A stretch of 64,000 bases of DNA from NCBI RefSeq assembly GCF_900129905.1, contig NZ_FQXG01000002.1:248001-312000 (forward strand), written 5' to 3'. Every line of letters begins with the position of its first letter. Position 1 is the first letter of the stretch. The notes beneath the pieces were generated by a model. The model had not been told where the DNA came from and searched no databases. It was given only the letters and a program-made list of their open reading frames with translations. Both the position numbers and the translations under genes were made by a program. Of the stretch, positions 25,044 through 34,094 are shown piece after piece. This DNA comes from Ferrimonas marina. GTDB taxonomy: Bacteria > Pseudomonadota > Gammaproteobacteria > Enterobacterales > Shewanellaceae.

Positions 25044-25823
25044 ATGCGCCCTGCCCTGCTTGCCATCCTACTGATTGCCCAACCGGCCCTGGCCGGATTT
25101 GATGGGGTCTGGCTGGATCTGACCCACTCATTCAACCGGGCCGCCATCTACTGGCCCACCGCCGACAGCTTCGAGAAGACGGTGGTGGCAGAAGGAGAAA
25201 CCGATAAAGGGTTCTACTACAGCGCCTACAACTTCCGCGCTGCGGAGCACGGCGGTACCCACGTCGATGCCCCCATTCACTTTGCCAGGGGCATGCGCAG
25301 CGTGGGGCAGATCCCGCTGGAGCAGCTGATAGGCCCCGGGGTGGTGATCGACATCCGGCCCCAGGCCGAGGAGAACCGCAACTACCAGGCCACGGTAGAG
25401 GACATTAAGGCCTGGGAAAGCGAGCATGGTCCCCTGCCAGAGGGCGCCATCGTGCTGTTTAACACCGGCTCCAGCGATCTTTGGCCGGACAAGGAGCGCT
25501 ACATGGGCACCGCTGAGCGTGGCGCCGATGCCGTCGCCAAGCTGCGCTTTCCCGGCATCCACCCGAACGCCGCCCGCTTCCTCGCCAATGAGCGCAACAT
25601 CAAGGCGGTGGGGCTGGACACCCCCAGTATCGACTATGGCGGCTCGACCCTGTTTGAGACGCATCAGATCCTGTTTAAGAACAACATCCCGGGCATCGAA
25701 AACGTGGCCAACCTTAACGCCCTGCCCGCCAAAGGGTTCGAGGTGATTGGCCTGCCGATGAAGATCCAGGGTGGCAGTGGCGCCCCGCTGCGCATCGTCG
25801 CCTTCCTGCCCAACGTACGCTAG
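25044..25823 (+). CDS. Exported cyclase-family (kynurenine-formamidase fold) hydrolase
   Basis: A 259-residue PF04199 protein. The metal-binding motif HxGTHxDxPxH is intact as HGGTHVDAPIHF. GLDTPSIDYG and the final GLPMKIQGGSGAPLR region also fit the family (KynB-like, isatin hydrolase-like). An N-terminal signal peptide (MRPALLAILLIAQPALA) indicates periplasmic location, unlike KynB itself. ATG at 25044 is preferred because GGAGG precedes it; the open frame runs upstream to 24972. Substrate unknown, probably a cyclic or aryl amide or ester. Monocistronic. Confidence 0.8.
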   Translation: MRPALLAILLIAQPALAGFDGVWLDLTHSFNRAAIYWPTADSFEKTVVAEGETDKGFYYSAYNFRAAEHGGTHVDAPIHFARGMRSVGQIPLEQLIGPGVVIDIRPQAEENRNYQATVEDIKAWESEHGPLPEGAIVLFNTGSSDLWPDKERYMGTAERGADAVAKLRFPGIHPNAARFLANERNIKAVGLDTPSIDYGGSTLFETHQILFKNNIPGIENVANLNALPAKGFEVIGLPMKIQGGSGAPLRIVAFLPNVR

Positions 25824-25836
25824 AGGCCAGTGGCAA

Positions 25837-25868
25837 CAAAAAAGCGCGCCACAAGGCGCGCTTTATTT
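25837..25868. terminator. Bidirectional terminator between cyclase and perM
   Basis: AAAGCGCGCC (25841-25850), ACAA loop, GGCGCGCTTT (25855-25864), with A and T runs on both sides. Confidence 0.85.
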
Positions 25869-25899
25869 GGACTCAAAGGCCTGCTGGCAGGCTGAGTAA

Positions 25900-26991
25900 T
25901 TAAGCTTGGCTGGCAGCCGACTCTTCCGCGTGCTGCATCCGCTCTCGAGCCGAAGGCCAGGCGTTGATCACCGCCTTGACCAGGGTCGCCAGCGGGATGG
26001 CGAAGAATACCCCCCAGAAGCCCCACAGGCCTCCGAAGATCAGCACCGAGACGATGATCGCCACAGGATGCAGGTTGACCGCCTCGGAGAACAGCAGGGG
26101 CACCAGCACGTTACCATCGATGGCCTGGATAATGCCGTAGGCCAGCAGCAGGTAACCGAACTGCGGCGAGATCCCCCACTGAAAGAAGCCCACCAGGGCC
26201 ACCGGGATGGTCACCACGGTGGCACCGATGTAGGGGATCACCACCGACAGCCCCACCAGCACCGACAGCAGCGCGGCGTAGCGCAGATCCATGAACATAA
26301 ACACCAGGAAGCTGCTGATCCCAACAATGGCGATCTCAATCACCTTGCCGCGGATGTAGTTACCGATTTGAACGTTCATCTCGGTGGCGACCTGGTTGGC
26401 CAGCTCGCGGTTGTCCGGCACAAAGCGGGACACATCGCGCATCAGCTCCTGCTTGTCCTTAAGGAAGAAGAACAGCAGCAACGGCACCAGGATGGCGTAC
26501 ACCATCAGTGCCACCAGGTCGACCAGCGACGCCAGCGACATGGACACCAGCCCCTGCCCCCAGCGCAGCAACGAGTTGTTGAAGCTCTGCACCAGGGCGC
26601 GCAGCTGCTCCTCCTCGATCAGGGTTGGGTACTCCTCCGGTAGCGTCATCAGCAGGCTCTGCCACTGGCTGAACATCGCCGGCATCTCCGCCACCAGGGT
26701 CACCCCCTGCTGCCACAGCGCCGGCAGCAGCACCAGCACTGCCACCAGCATCAGTATGATGAACAGCACCAGCACCAGGCTGGCGGCCACGCTGCGTGGC
26801 ACGCCCAAACGTTCCAACCGGGCCACCGGCCACTCCAGCATGTACGCCAGTACGATGGCCACCAGCAGCGGCATCAGCAGCTTGCCGGAGAAATAGATGG
26901 TGGCGAAGCCCACCAGTAGGATGACGGCCAGGGTCACCGCCTGTGGATCGGAAAACTTATCTCGATACCAGTCGCGGACCAGGTTCCACAT
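25900..26991 (-). CDS. perM: AI-2E/PerM-family membrane permease
   Basis: A 363-residue inner-membrane protein with paired N-terminal TMs (about 17-57), a TM near 70-95, a helical segment, and a C-terminal block (about 150-345). It includes VIPYIGATVVTIPVALVGF and AIDGNVLVPLLFSEAVNLHP, the hallmark of PF01594. The family is thought to export small molecules or ions; AI-2 transport is proven for few members. The neighbours bepA and yfgD are also next to perM in E. coli. Its start is separated by 18 bases from the upstream TusA-like gene on the same strand. Confidence 0.88.
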   Translation of the reverse strand: MWNLVRDWYRDKFSDPQAVTLAVILLVGFATIYFSGKLLMPLLVAIVLAYMLEWPVARLERLGVPRSVAASLVLVLFIILMLVAVLVLLPALWQQGVTLVAEMPAMFSQWQSLLMTLPEEYPTLIEEEQLRALVQSFNNSLLRWGQGLVSMSLASLVDLVALMVYAILVPLLLFFFLKDKQELMRDVSRFVPDNRELANQVATEMNVQIGNYIRGKVIEIAIVGISSFLVFMFMDLRYAALLSVLVGLSVVIPYIGATVVTIPVALVGFFQWGISPQFGYLLLAYGIIQAIDGNVLVPLLFSEAVNLHPVAIIVSVLIFGGLWGFWGVFFAIPLATLVKAVINAWPSARERMQHAEESAASQA

Positions 26992-27009
26992 GATTCCGGC
27001 TCATTCCTC

Positions 27010-27240
27010 TTACTGTGCGTACAGGATAACAACCCAATGTTTGTCATCCTGTTGTGTTAATTCGTATTCTATCCCGACTTTCTGCAACCAGCGCGGAACA
27101 TCCCGGCGGGTCCCAGGGTCAGAGATCAAGATAGCCAAGGCTTGCCCCGGGTCTCTGTCCCGGATCGCCAGCTTGGCTTTGACAAAGGCCAGGGGACAAC
27201 GCTCCTGGCGCAAATCCACTGTCTGAATCGCTGGGCCCAT
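27010..27240 (-). CDS. TusA-like sulfur carrier/sulfurtransferase-family protein
   Basis: A 76-residue protein with the TusA (SirA) fold. VDLRQERCPLAFVKAKLAI has the conserved Cys-Pro (Cys15) that carries persulfide in this family. The rest (GQALAILISDPGTRRDVPRWL) follows the usual beta-alpha pattern. It could act in sulfur trafficking for tRNA thiolation or cofactor synthesis, but E. coli TusA is a different locus, so a specific role is not claimed. It is upstream of perM on the same strand and divergent from bepA. Confidence 0.75.
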   Translation of the reverse strand: MGPAIQTVDLRQERCPLAFVKAKLAIRDRDPGQALAILISDPGTRRDVPRWLQKVGIEYELTQQDDKHWVVILYAQ

Positions 27241-27382
27241 ACAAAGTGCCCCAATGCCGAAAGCATTTGGTAAAGTGACGGTTGGCGCCTATTATTGCTT
27301 GCCGCTTCGAAAACCACAAACCTCTGGCACGTAGCAGTTTTTGCGCGATTCTAAGAGAAGTAACGAGAAAAGAACCGCCCCA

Positions 27383-28837
27383 GTGAAAAAATACGTCAAC
27401 CGCTTATCTGCCCTTTGGATGCTGACCCTCTCTCTGCTGGTCAGTGTGGGGATCGCCAAAGCCGCCAACGAGCTGCCGGAACTGGGCACCGTGGCCGCGA
27501 CCACCCTCACCATCGACAAAGAGAACGAGATCGGTGACGTCTACATGCGGGTGCTGCGCAGCCAACTGCCCATCGTTACCGATCCGGTGATGAACGAATA
27601 CCTCAACGATGTGGGCCACCGCATCGTCGCCCACGCCGGCAACGTCAAGACGCCGTTCGAGTTCTTCCTGGTCAACAACTCCGAGATCAACGCCTTCGCC
27701 TTCTTCGGCGGCCACGTCGGGGTACACACCGCCCTGTTCCACCATGCCGACAGCGAAAGCGAGCTGGCCTCGGTACTGGCGCACGAAGTCGCCCACGTCA
27801 CCCAGCGCCACCTGGCCCGCTCCATCGAGGCCCAGCAGAAGACCGGTCCGGCAACCCTGGCCGGGGTACTGGGCTCCATCCTGCTGGCGATGGCGGCCCC
27901 GGAGGCGGGGATCGCGGCGTTGCAGTCCACCCTGGCCATCGGTCAGCAGATGCAGATCAACTACACCCGCTCCAACGAACTGGAGGCGGATCGCATCGGC
28001 ATGCAGACCATGGTGGCGGCGGGCTTTGACCCCTATGCCGCGCCCAGCTTCTTCGGCAAGCTGGCAGCCCAGTACCGCTTCGCCAGCAAGCCGCCGGCGA
28101 TGCTGATGACTCACCCCCTGCCCGAATCCCGGATCGCCGATACCCGCAACCGCGCCAACCGCTACCCCAAGCGCACCGTGCCGGATAACCTGATGTTCCA
28201 GCTGGCCAAGGCCCGCGCCCAGGTACGCTTCTCCAACTACAGCGCCGAACGGGCCCGTGATATCTTCGAGCGCCAGCTGGCCAGCAGTACCTACCCGTTC
28301 AAGGATGCGGCCAGCTACGGCATGGCCCTGACCCATTTCCGCATGGACCAGTTCGACGAGGCCCAGGCGTTGATCGAGCAGCTGCTGGAGAAAGACGGGA
28401 AGAACCTGTTCTACCTCGACACCTATACCGACGTGATGCTGGCGCAAAAGCAGTATGACAAGGCGATCGACAAGCTGCTGGAAGCCCGTAAGACCCGACC
28501 GAACAACTCGGTACTGGAGCTCAACCTGGCCCACGCCTACATCGAGGCCAAGCAGCCGGAGAAGGCCCGCCCCATCCTCGAGCGTCACCTGATCCTGACC
28601 AAGGAGAAGTCGGTGGTCTACGACCTGCTGGCGCAGACCTACCAGCAGCTGGACATGCCCGCACAACGCTACCAGGTACAGGCGGAGATCCTGGCCCTGC
28701 GCGCCGATTACCCCCGCGCCATCGACCAGCTTCAGCACGCCTACCGGCTGTCTCGGAGCAACGCCCTGCAACTGGCCCGCATCGACGCTCGCATCAAGCA
28801 GCTGCGTCAGGCCGAGCAGCAGATGCGCAACCTTTAA
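27383..28837 (+). CDS. bepA: Beta-barrel assembly-enhancing protease BepA (M48)
   Basis: A 484-residue periplasmic zinc metalloprotease/chaperone that helps LptD and other outer-membrane proteins mature and degrades misassembled ones. Signal peptide (about 1-27), M48 domain with HEVAH at 134-138, third ligand Glu201 in NELEAD and the regulatory His244 in MTHPLPESR, then TPR repeats (about 285-480). Positions agree closely with E. coli BepA. GTG at 27383 is chosen because it gives a normal signal peptide and family length; the frame is open from a TTG at 27341. Next to perM and yfgD as in E. coli. Confidence 0.92.
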   Translation: MKKYVNRLSALWMLTLSLLVSVGIAKAANELPELGTVAATTLTIDKENEIGDVYMRVLRSQLPIVTDPVMNEYLNDVGHRIVAHAGNVKTPFEFFLVNNSEINAFAFFGGHVGVHTALFHHADSESELASVLAHEVAHVTQRHLARSIEAQQKTGPATLAGVLGSILLAMAAPEAGIAALQSTLAIGQQMQINYTRSNELEADRIGMQTMVAAGFDPYAAPSFFGKLAAQYRFASKPPAMLMTHPLPESRIADTRNRANRYPKRTVPDNLMFQLAKARAQVRFSNYSAERARDIFERQLASSTYPFKDAASYGMALTHFRMDQFDEAQALIEQLLEKDGKNLFYLDTYTDVMLAQKQYDKAIDKLLEARKTRPNNSVLELNLAHAYIEAKQPEKARPILERHLILTKEKSVVYDLLAQTYQQLDMPAQRYQVQAEILALRADYPRAIDQLQHAYRLSRSNALQLARIDARIKQLRQAEQQMRNL

Positions 28838-28858
28838 TCTGTTCGACACGGAGGTCCC

Positions 28859-29209
28859 ATGACCCAAGCCGCCATTCAGATCTGGCACAATCCACGCTGC
28901 TCCAAGAGCCGCCAAACCCTGGCTCTACTGGAGGAAAAGGGCCTGACCCCTGAGGTGGTCAAGTACCTGGAGACGCCGCCGAGCGAACAGCAGCTCAAAC
29001 AGGTGCTGAGCCTGCTGGGGCTGTCGCCTCGCCAACTGATGCGCACCAAGGAAGCGGAGTACAAGGCGCAGAACCTGGCCGAGGCCAACGACGAGGTGCT
29101 GATCGCCGCCATGCTGACCACGCCAAAACTGATTGAGCGCCCGGTGGTGCTGGCCAACGGCAAGGCCGCCCTGGGCCGTCCGCCGGAAGCGGTGCTGGAG
29201 ATCCTCTGA
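28859..29209 (+). CDS. ArsC-family protein (YfgD-like arsenate reductase homologue)
   Basis: A 116-residue thioredoxin-fold protein with Cys14 in HNPRCSKSRQTL and RPVVLANGKAALGRPPE, matching glutaredoxin-dependent ArsC. E. coli YfgD is the positional homologue (bepA-yfgD-hda). Arsenate reduction has not been tied to this locus and there are no other ars genes here, so a general redox role is possible. Strong GGAGG before ATG. Its stop overlaps the next start by one base (TGATG). Confidence 0.85.
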   Translation: MTQAAIQIWHNPRCSKSRQTLALLEEKGLTPEVVKYLETPPSEQQLKQVLSLLGLSPRQLMRTKEAEYKAQNLAEANDEVLIAAMLTTPKLIERPVVLANGKAALGRPPEAVLEIL

Positions 29210-29601
29210 TGCAGCCGATGGCTCCCAATACCCAACGCTGCCTGACCCTGGCCCGCATCGGTTACCTGCTGACCCTGGTGTTGGTGCCACTGTGGCAGCT
29301 AGGCTCCGGACGCAGTGACGATTACTCGCTGACCTTTCAGCTGCTGCTGATGCTGCCGCTGCTGTTTCCCGCCAAGGGCGTGCTGACTGGCCGCCCCTAT
29401 ACCCACGCCTGGTCCGGTTTTATCGCCTGTCTATACCTGCTCTGGGCCCTGACCGGCTGGTGGGTCTACCCGGCAGAGCGGTTGCTTGCATCGGCCGTGG
29501 TAGGTAGCTTAATGCTATGGCTGATCGCCAGTACCTACTTCGCCCGTTTAAGAGGGCGCGAGTTGGGGCTGGGGCTGAAAAGGAAGCAGCCGGCCGACTG
29601 A
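29209..29601 (+). CDS. DUF2069 membrane protein
   Basis: A 130-residue inner-membrane protein with about four hydrophobic segments (17-33, 44-60, 68-86, 93-112) and a basic C-terminus. The pattern LPLLFPAKGVLTGRPYTHAWSGF is typical of DUF2069. Function unknown; often next to arsC/yfgD-type genes. Translationally coupled to the preceding gene by TGATG. Confidence 0.75.
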   Translation: MQPMAPNTQRCLTLARIGYLLTLVLVPLWQLGSGRSDDYSLTFQLLLMLPLLFPAKGVLTGRPYTHAWSGFIACLYLLWALTGWWVYPAERLLASAVVGSLMLWLIASTYFARLRGRELGLGLKRKQPAD

Positions 29602-29656
29602 ACACCGGCATCGACGCCAAGGAGAGCGCGTCGACGCAAGCACAAGGAGTTGTAGA

Positions 29657-31606
29657 ATGCACAAACACAGGCTTCGCCGTGGCGGTCACCCCTTGGCCGT
29701 CCTGCTACTCTCTACTGCCCTGCTGGCCTGCGGCGGAGGCGGTGGTGACGACAGCACTCCCTCCCCCGGCAATGGCAACGTCGGCACCCCCGATAGCGGC
29801 GATTACGCCATCATCGGCAACACCAGCGTGCTGGCCGGTGAAGCCGTGGCCTTCTACGGCAGACCGCCCAGCGGCAGCAGCCTGGACTGGCGCTACCAAT
29901 GGCGCCAGACCGCCGGCCCCAGCCTCGATATTGCCAACCCCACCAGCCCTCTCGCCGCCTTTACCGTCCCCGGTACCGGCAGCTACCAACTGGAGCTGAC
30001 CGTCTCCAATGAACAGGGCAGCGTCGTCGGCACCTTCGATTTTAATGCCAACAGCGCAGGTTCCGGCCTGCGCGTGCTGCGGGACCATGAAGTAGCCCAG
30101 GGTAACCGGGTCAGCCTGCGGGCCGAGAACCTCTACGACGTGGTGGGCGGAGAAGCCCAAACCCGGCTGAGTAACCTGCAGTGGAGCCTGCTGGAGGGCC
30201 CGACCATCAACGATTGGGTCAACGAAGACCCCTTGATCGTCACCTTCACCGCGCCCCAGGTTGGCGAAGACACCCTGATGCGGTTTGAGCTGTCCGCCGA
30301 GGTGGATGGCCAGGCGGTGACTGATGAGGCCTGGGTGCTGGTGACCCCGACTCCGGCGCCGGTCAATGACGCATACTTCGAACAGCCGGTGGCTCGAGTC
30401 CAGGCCTACCGGCCCGATTCGCCCTGGGCCGACGCGCTGGAGCGCTGTGTCTACTCCACCCAGTTCAATTCGCCCTGCTCGGTGGATTCGCTGCCGCTGA
30501 TCGGCCAAACCAATCCCAACCCCACCATCGACCAGGTGATGGATCGGGTGGTGGTATCCCATCCCTGGATGGGTGACCAGTTCCGCGCCTTCCTCGAGCA
30601 TCCGGATCAGGCCCACGGCGACTTCCTCGCCCTGCTCAGCTCGGTCTCCGCGGTGGTACTGAGCTACGATGTGCGCCCTAGCTTCTACTGGGTGGTCAGC
30701 GGCGCCATCTACCTGGATCCGGAGAACCTGTGGCAATACGCCTGGCAGCGCGACACCATCAACGAAGATCCGGACTACCGCAGTGGCTTTGGCTCCGCCT
30801 TGCAGTTCCTGATGCCCTGGCGCTACGTCAAAGACAACGACTACGCCAGCCTGTTCTACCCGGTGGAGTTCCACCTGGACCGGGATTGGAGCCAGATCAA
30901 TCCGGATCTGGCCAGCCTGCTCTATCACGAGCTGGCTCACGCCAACGATTACTTCCCCCGCAGCACCCACAACGACATCACCCGCGATTCGTTGCTGGAT
31001 GAGTGGTGGGCCCGTACCCGAGCCGGCGGTTTGCCCTCGGATGACCTGACCAACGGCTACCCGCTGGCCAGCGAGGAGATGTTTGGCCTGGCCCAGGTCA
31101 GCTTCCAGGGAGAGACGGCCACGACTGCGCAGCGCAACTACACGCCGGACGACGTGGCCAGCTACTTCTTCCCGGACCGGGCTGGGGATTACTACAACTA
31201 CTCCAGCCCGCGGGAAGATCTGGCGATGCTGTTCGAGGAAGCGATGATGCAGCACCGTTACGGCATCTTCCGGGATGTGGCGGTCTCCTCCCAGCGCTCC
31301 ACCGATCCGGCTGAGGATCTGATCATCAGCCAGGGGCAGCGCGGTCGCATCGGCGAGAATGCCCTGGCGCCCCGGCTGGAGATGATCCTGGACGACATCA
31401 TGCCGGAGCTCAGCGGCCTCAGCAGCCAGCTGGCCACGCCGCAGCCGATGGTTCGAGGGCTGAACTGGTGGGATAACCTGGTACTGCAAGGTACCGTGCT
31501 GCCCGCCGCCGTGCCGCAGATGAGCCGACCGGATGCCTTGGCACAGCCACTGGGACTGCCCGGCCGCAATCACTTCGAGCCCCGCCATTCCGGCCATCGC
31601 CACTAA
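29657..31606 (+). CDS. Large lipoprotein with zinc-metalloprotease-like HELAH motif
   Basis: A 649-residue predicted lipoprotein. Lipobox ALLAC (Cys25) is followed by a Gly/Asp/Ser-rich linker (26-48). Two Ig/PKD-like beta domains (about 50-130 and 135-232) precede a C-terminal domain (about 240-640). YHELAHANDYFP places His424, Glu425 and His428 as an HExxH zinc site with Asp431 close by; acidic candidates for a third ligand include Glu520 and the Glu527-Glu528 pair. The bulk resembles uncharacterised proteobacterial lipoproteins, and the fold of the catalytic part was not recognised. AAGGAG lies 8 bases before ATG. It ends in a His-rich tail (HSGHRH). Protease activity is inferred from the motif only. 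Confidence 0.55.
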   Translation: MHKHRLRRGGHPLAVLLLSTALLACGGGGGDDSTPSPGNGNVGTPDSGDYAIIGNTSVLAGEAVAFYGRPPSGSSLDWRYQWRQTAGPSLDIANPTSPLAAFTVPGTGSYQLELTVSNEQGSVVGTFDFNANSAGSGLRVLRDHEVAQGNRVSLRAENLYDVVGGEAQTRLSNLQWSLLEGPTINDWVNEDPLIVTFTAPQVGEDTLMRFELSAEVDGQAVTDEAWVLVTPTPAPVNDAYFEQPVARVQAYRPDSPWADALERCVYSTQFNSPCSVDSLPLIGQTNPNPTIDQVMDRVVVSHPWMGDQFRAFLEHPDQAHGDFLALLSSVSAVVLSYDVRPSFYWVVSGAIYLDPENLWQYAWQRDTINEDPDYRSGFGSALQFLMPWRYVKDNDYASLFYPVEFHLDRDWSQINPDLASLLYHELAHANDYFPRSTHNDITRDSLLDEWWARTRAGGLPSDDLTNGYPLASEEMFGLAQVSFQGETATTAQRNYTPDDVASYFFPDRAGDYYNYSSPREDLAMLFEEAMMQHRYGIFRDVAVSSQRSTDPAEDLIISQGQRGRIGENALAPRLEMILDDIMPELSGLSSQLATPQPMVRGLNWWDNLVLQGTVLPAAVPQMSRPDALAQPLGLPGRNHFEPRHSGHRH

Positions 31607-31622
31607 GCGGGCTTACAGCAAC

Positions 31623-31650
31623 AAAAAACGGGCCTGTTGGCCCGTTTTTA
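31623..31650. terminator. Bidirectional terminator
   Basis: AAAAACGGGCC (31624-31634), TGTT loop, GGCCCGTTTTT (31639-31649), between convergent genes. Confidence 0.9.
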
Positions 31651-31666
31651 TTTGCCCATCAATCCT

Positions 31667-32443
31667 TCACGACTCCGGCTTAGTCGCCACCAGGTGGTAC
31701 AGCAGCGGCTTGGGATGGCCCTGGTGCAGCTGTACATAGCCGCCTTCCACCGCGGTCATCCCGTCGAAGCAGGGATAGGGGCTTACCGCATGCTCTCCCA
31801 GGCTCTCCAGGGTAAGCCCGGCCGAACGCAGCGCTTGGGCCACCTCACCGATATTGTGCACCCAGCAGGCCATGGGGTGAGTTTCACCGGGGCAGTTCTC
31901 GGTGTAGGTGCCCTCCTCCTCCCAGTCCGGCTCCGGCCGATGGAAGTAGCCGTAGCCTGCCATCAGGTCGATCAGCGGATGAAACTCCACCAGCACCAGG
32001 CGGCCACCGGGTTTCAGCGCCCGGGCAATGCCCTCGGCCCAGGGCGCCAGACTGGGCAGCCAGCACAAGGCGCCGTAGGAGACCAGCACCCGGTCAAAGG
32101 TCGGTTCCACCTGGGCCAGGTAGTCAAACACATCGGCACAAACAAACTCGGCCTCCAGTTTGGCCTGCTGCGCCAGCTGACGTGCCTGATGTACCCCCTC
32201 GGGCGACAGGTCGACCCCGGTGACCTCGGCGCCCAGCCGGGCGCAGCTAAGGCTATCCAGGCCGAAATGGCACTGCAGGTGCAACAATCGCTGGCCCTGA
32301 AGCGGCCCTAACAGCTCCAGTTCGATGGGATTAAGGCTGCTGGCTCCGGCCAGGAAGCCGGGCACATCGTAGAACTGGGAATCCAGGTGCACCTTGACCC
32401 GGTGATCCCAGGCGGTGCGGTTAGATTCGAGGTGATCGGTCAC
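31667..32443 (-). CDS. Class I SAM-dependent methyltransferase
   Basis: A 258-residue protein. SAM-binding motif I is LLHLQCHFGLDS (about 53-64), with VTGVDLSPEGV as motif II and ALKPGGRLVLVEFHPL as motif IV. It resembles UbiE/SmtA-like methyltransferases, with a C-terminal extension (about 165-258) rich in His, Trp and Tyr that probably shapes the substrate site. Substrate unknown. Its ATG overlaps the stop of the upstream phospholipase D-like gene by 4 bases, so the two are co-translated. Confidence 0.8.
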   Translation of the reverse strand: MTDHLESNRTAWDHRVKVHLDSQFYDVPGFLAGASSLNPIELELLGPLQGQRLLHLQCHFGLDSLSCARLGAEVTGVDLSPEGVHQARQLAQQAKLEAEFVCADVFDYLAQVEPTFDRVLVSYGALCWLPSLAPWAEGIARALKPGGRLVLVEFHPLIDLMAGYGYFHRPEPDWEEEGTYTENCPGETHPMACWVHNIGEVAQALRSAGLTLESLGEHAVSPYPCFDGMTAVEGGYVQLHQGHPKPLLYHLVATKPES

Positions 32444-34008
32444 AACTGACTCTCCAATACAAAGATCGACATCAGACGCGCCTTAAAGCGCATCCACCAA
32501 CTGGTCTCCGGCTCCTTGTCCAGCACCACCCCCTCGCCGTCATGCTCGGTGATCCAGACCAGTTTCTCCTGCTCATCCAACTCCACCCGGTAGGCCTTGA
32601 GCAGGGCATTGCGGTCAAAGTTGTCGGAGAAACGCTGGCCCTCGGCGTCACTGGCGAACAGCACGCCGATCTCGGTGTTGAGGATGGTGGACCGGGCATC
32701 CACGTTGAAGGAGCCGACAAAAAGGTAGCGCTGATCAAAGCCAAACACCTTGGCATGCAAACTGGAGCGGGACGCACCACTCCAGCGGGATTTCTTCGGC
32801 TTCTTTGGAGCGTCATCCGGCTCCTTGATCGCCTTGAACTCATACAGCTCTATGCCGTTGCGGATCAGGTCTTTTCGATAGCGCATGTAGCCAGCGTGAA
32901 CCAACGGCACGTCGTTGGCACTGAGGGCATTGGTGAGGATCCGCACCCGAATGCCCCGCTCCACCATGGTGCCGAAGTACTCGGTGAGCTTGTCACCGGG
33001 GACGAAATAGGGGGAGATAACAATCAGGTCCTGCTCAGTCTGGGCGAACATCTGCAGCAGCGCCGGCGCCATGTGGGTATCGGCATCCAGCTTACTGGTG
33101 CCCACCTTGGCCGGATCGTCGTACACCAGCCGCCAGGGGGACCAGTCAAACGGCAACTGGTTGATGGCACCGGTGGCGACGACCTCACTGTCCTCCAGCG
33201 CCTGAGCGTAGGCACTGCCCTCCGCCGCCTGATGGTGCTCGTCCGACATCCTGATGAACGCCGCCAGTTCGCCTTCGCTGGGTGGCTCTCCCTCGCGGAA
33301 AGCGCTTAACGGGTAGCTGTGCTCGCTGTTCCAATAGAGATCAAAAGATTGGGAAACCTCGGAGACCACAGGACCGATGGCCAGCACATCCACATCGCCA
33401 AAAGCCACGTCCTTGGTGGCATCGAAGTATTCGTCACCAATGTTGCGCCCACCCAGGATGGTGGCCTGGTTGTCCGCGGTCAGCGACTTGTTGTGCATGC
33501 GATGGTTTACCCGCCCCAGGTCGGTGACAAACTCGGTCATGCGGCTGTTGCGGCTGGCAAAGGGATTGAACAGCCGAACCTCCAGGTTGGGGTGGGCATC
33601 CAGCAGGGCAAGGATCGACTCCTTGCCGGCGGTGTCGAGATCATCCAACAGCAATCGAACCCGAACACCGCGCTCAGCGGCGTGCAGCAGCCGGTTGTGC
33701 AGCAGTCGCCCGGTGAGGTCGTCGTGCCAGATGTAGTACTGCAGATCCAGGCTCTTGTCCGCCTGGTTGATCAGGGCATAGCGGGCAATAAAGGCATCCA
33801 GGCCATCATTGAGCACGAAGAAACCAGACTCACTGGGATGGGCCAGCGCCAACGCCTGGGTCTGCCGGCCCAGCCGGGTGTCTTCCACCTCGATGAGCGC
33901 ATGGGAGGGGGTCTTTTCAAAGTCGGTGGGCAGGCTGGCGCAGCCCCCAAGCACAACCAGGGCCAAGCCCAGAGCCCAGCGGCGCAATCCATGGCGCTTT
34001 TGCAGCAT
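32440..34008 (-). CDS. Phospholipase D-family lipoprotein (cardiolipin synthase ClsC-like)
   Basis: A 522-residue protein with two HKD motifs: His172-Lys174-Asp179 (HNKSLTADN) and His418-Lys420-Asp425 (HAKVFGFD), each followed by the usual Gly-Asn stretch. This is the two-domain PLD layout of bacterial ClsC, which makes cardiolipin from phosphatidylglycerol and phosphatidylethanolamine. An N-terminal lipobox VLGGC (Cys23) suggests membrane anchoring as a lipoprotein. In E. coli ClsC partners with YmdB, which is not found here. First gene of an operon with a methyltransferase. Confidence 0.82.
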   Translation of the reverse strand: MLQKRHGLRRWALGLALVVLGGCASLPTDFEKTPSHALIEVEDTRLGRQTQALALAHPSESGFFVLNDGLDAFIARYALINQADKSLDLQYYIWHDDLTGRLLHNRLLHAAERGVRVRLLLDDLDTAGKESILALLDAHPNLEVRLFNPFASRNSRMTEFVTDLGRVNHRMHNKSLTADNQATILGGRNIGDEYFDATKDVAFGDVDVLAIGPVVSEVSQSFDLYWNSEHSYPLSAFREGEPPSEGELAAFIRMSDEHHQAAEGSAYAQALEDSEVVATGAINQLPFDWSPWRLVYDDPAKVGTSKLDADTHMAPALLQMFAQTEQDLIVISPYFVPGDKLTEYFGTMVERGIRVRILTNALSANDVPLVHAGYMRYRKDLIRNGIELYEFKAIKEPDDAPKKPKKSRWSGASRSSLHAKVFGFDQRYLFVGSFNVDARSTILNTEIGVLFASDAEGQRFSDNFDRNALLKAYRVELDEQEKLVWITEHDGEGVVLDKEPETSWWMRFKARLMSIFVLESQL

Positions 34009-34094
34009 CTAAGGCCTCTAATTAGAAGGGATTCAATACTCTAACAAGATAGCTCAGATAGCAGTGAGAAAGAACCGGAGGCGAGAAGAGCGGT

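Noticed and set aside
29705-31603. Open frame opposite the HELAH lipoprotein
   Set aside because: Composition typical of a shadow; the + strand has a signal, lipobox and strong ribosome site.
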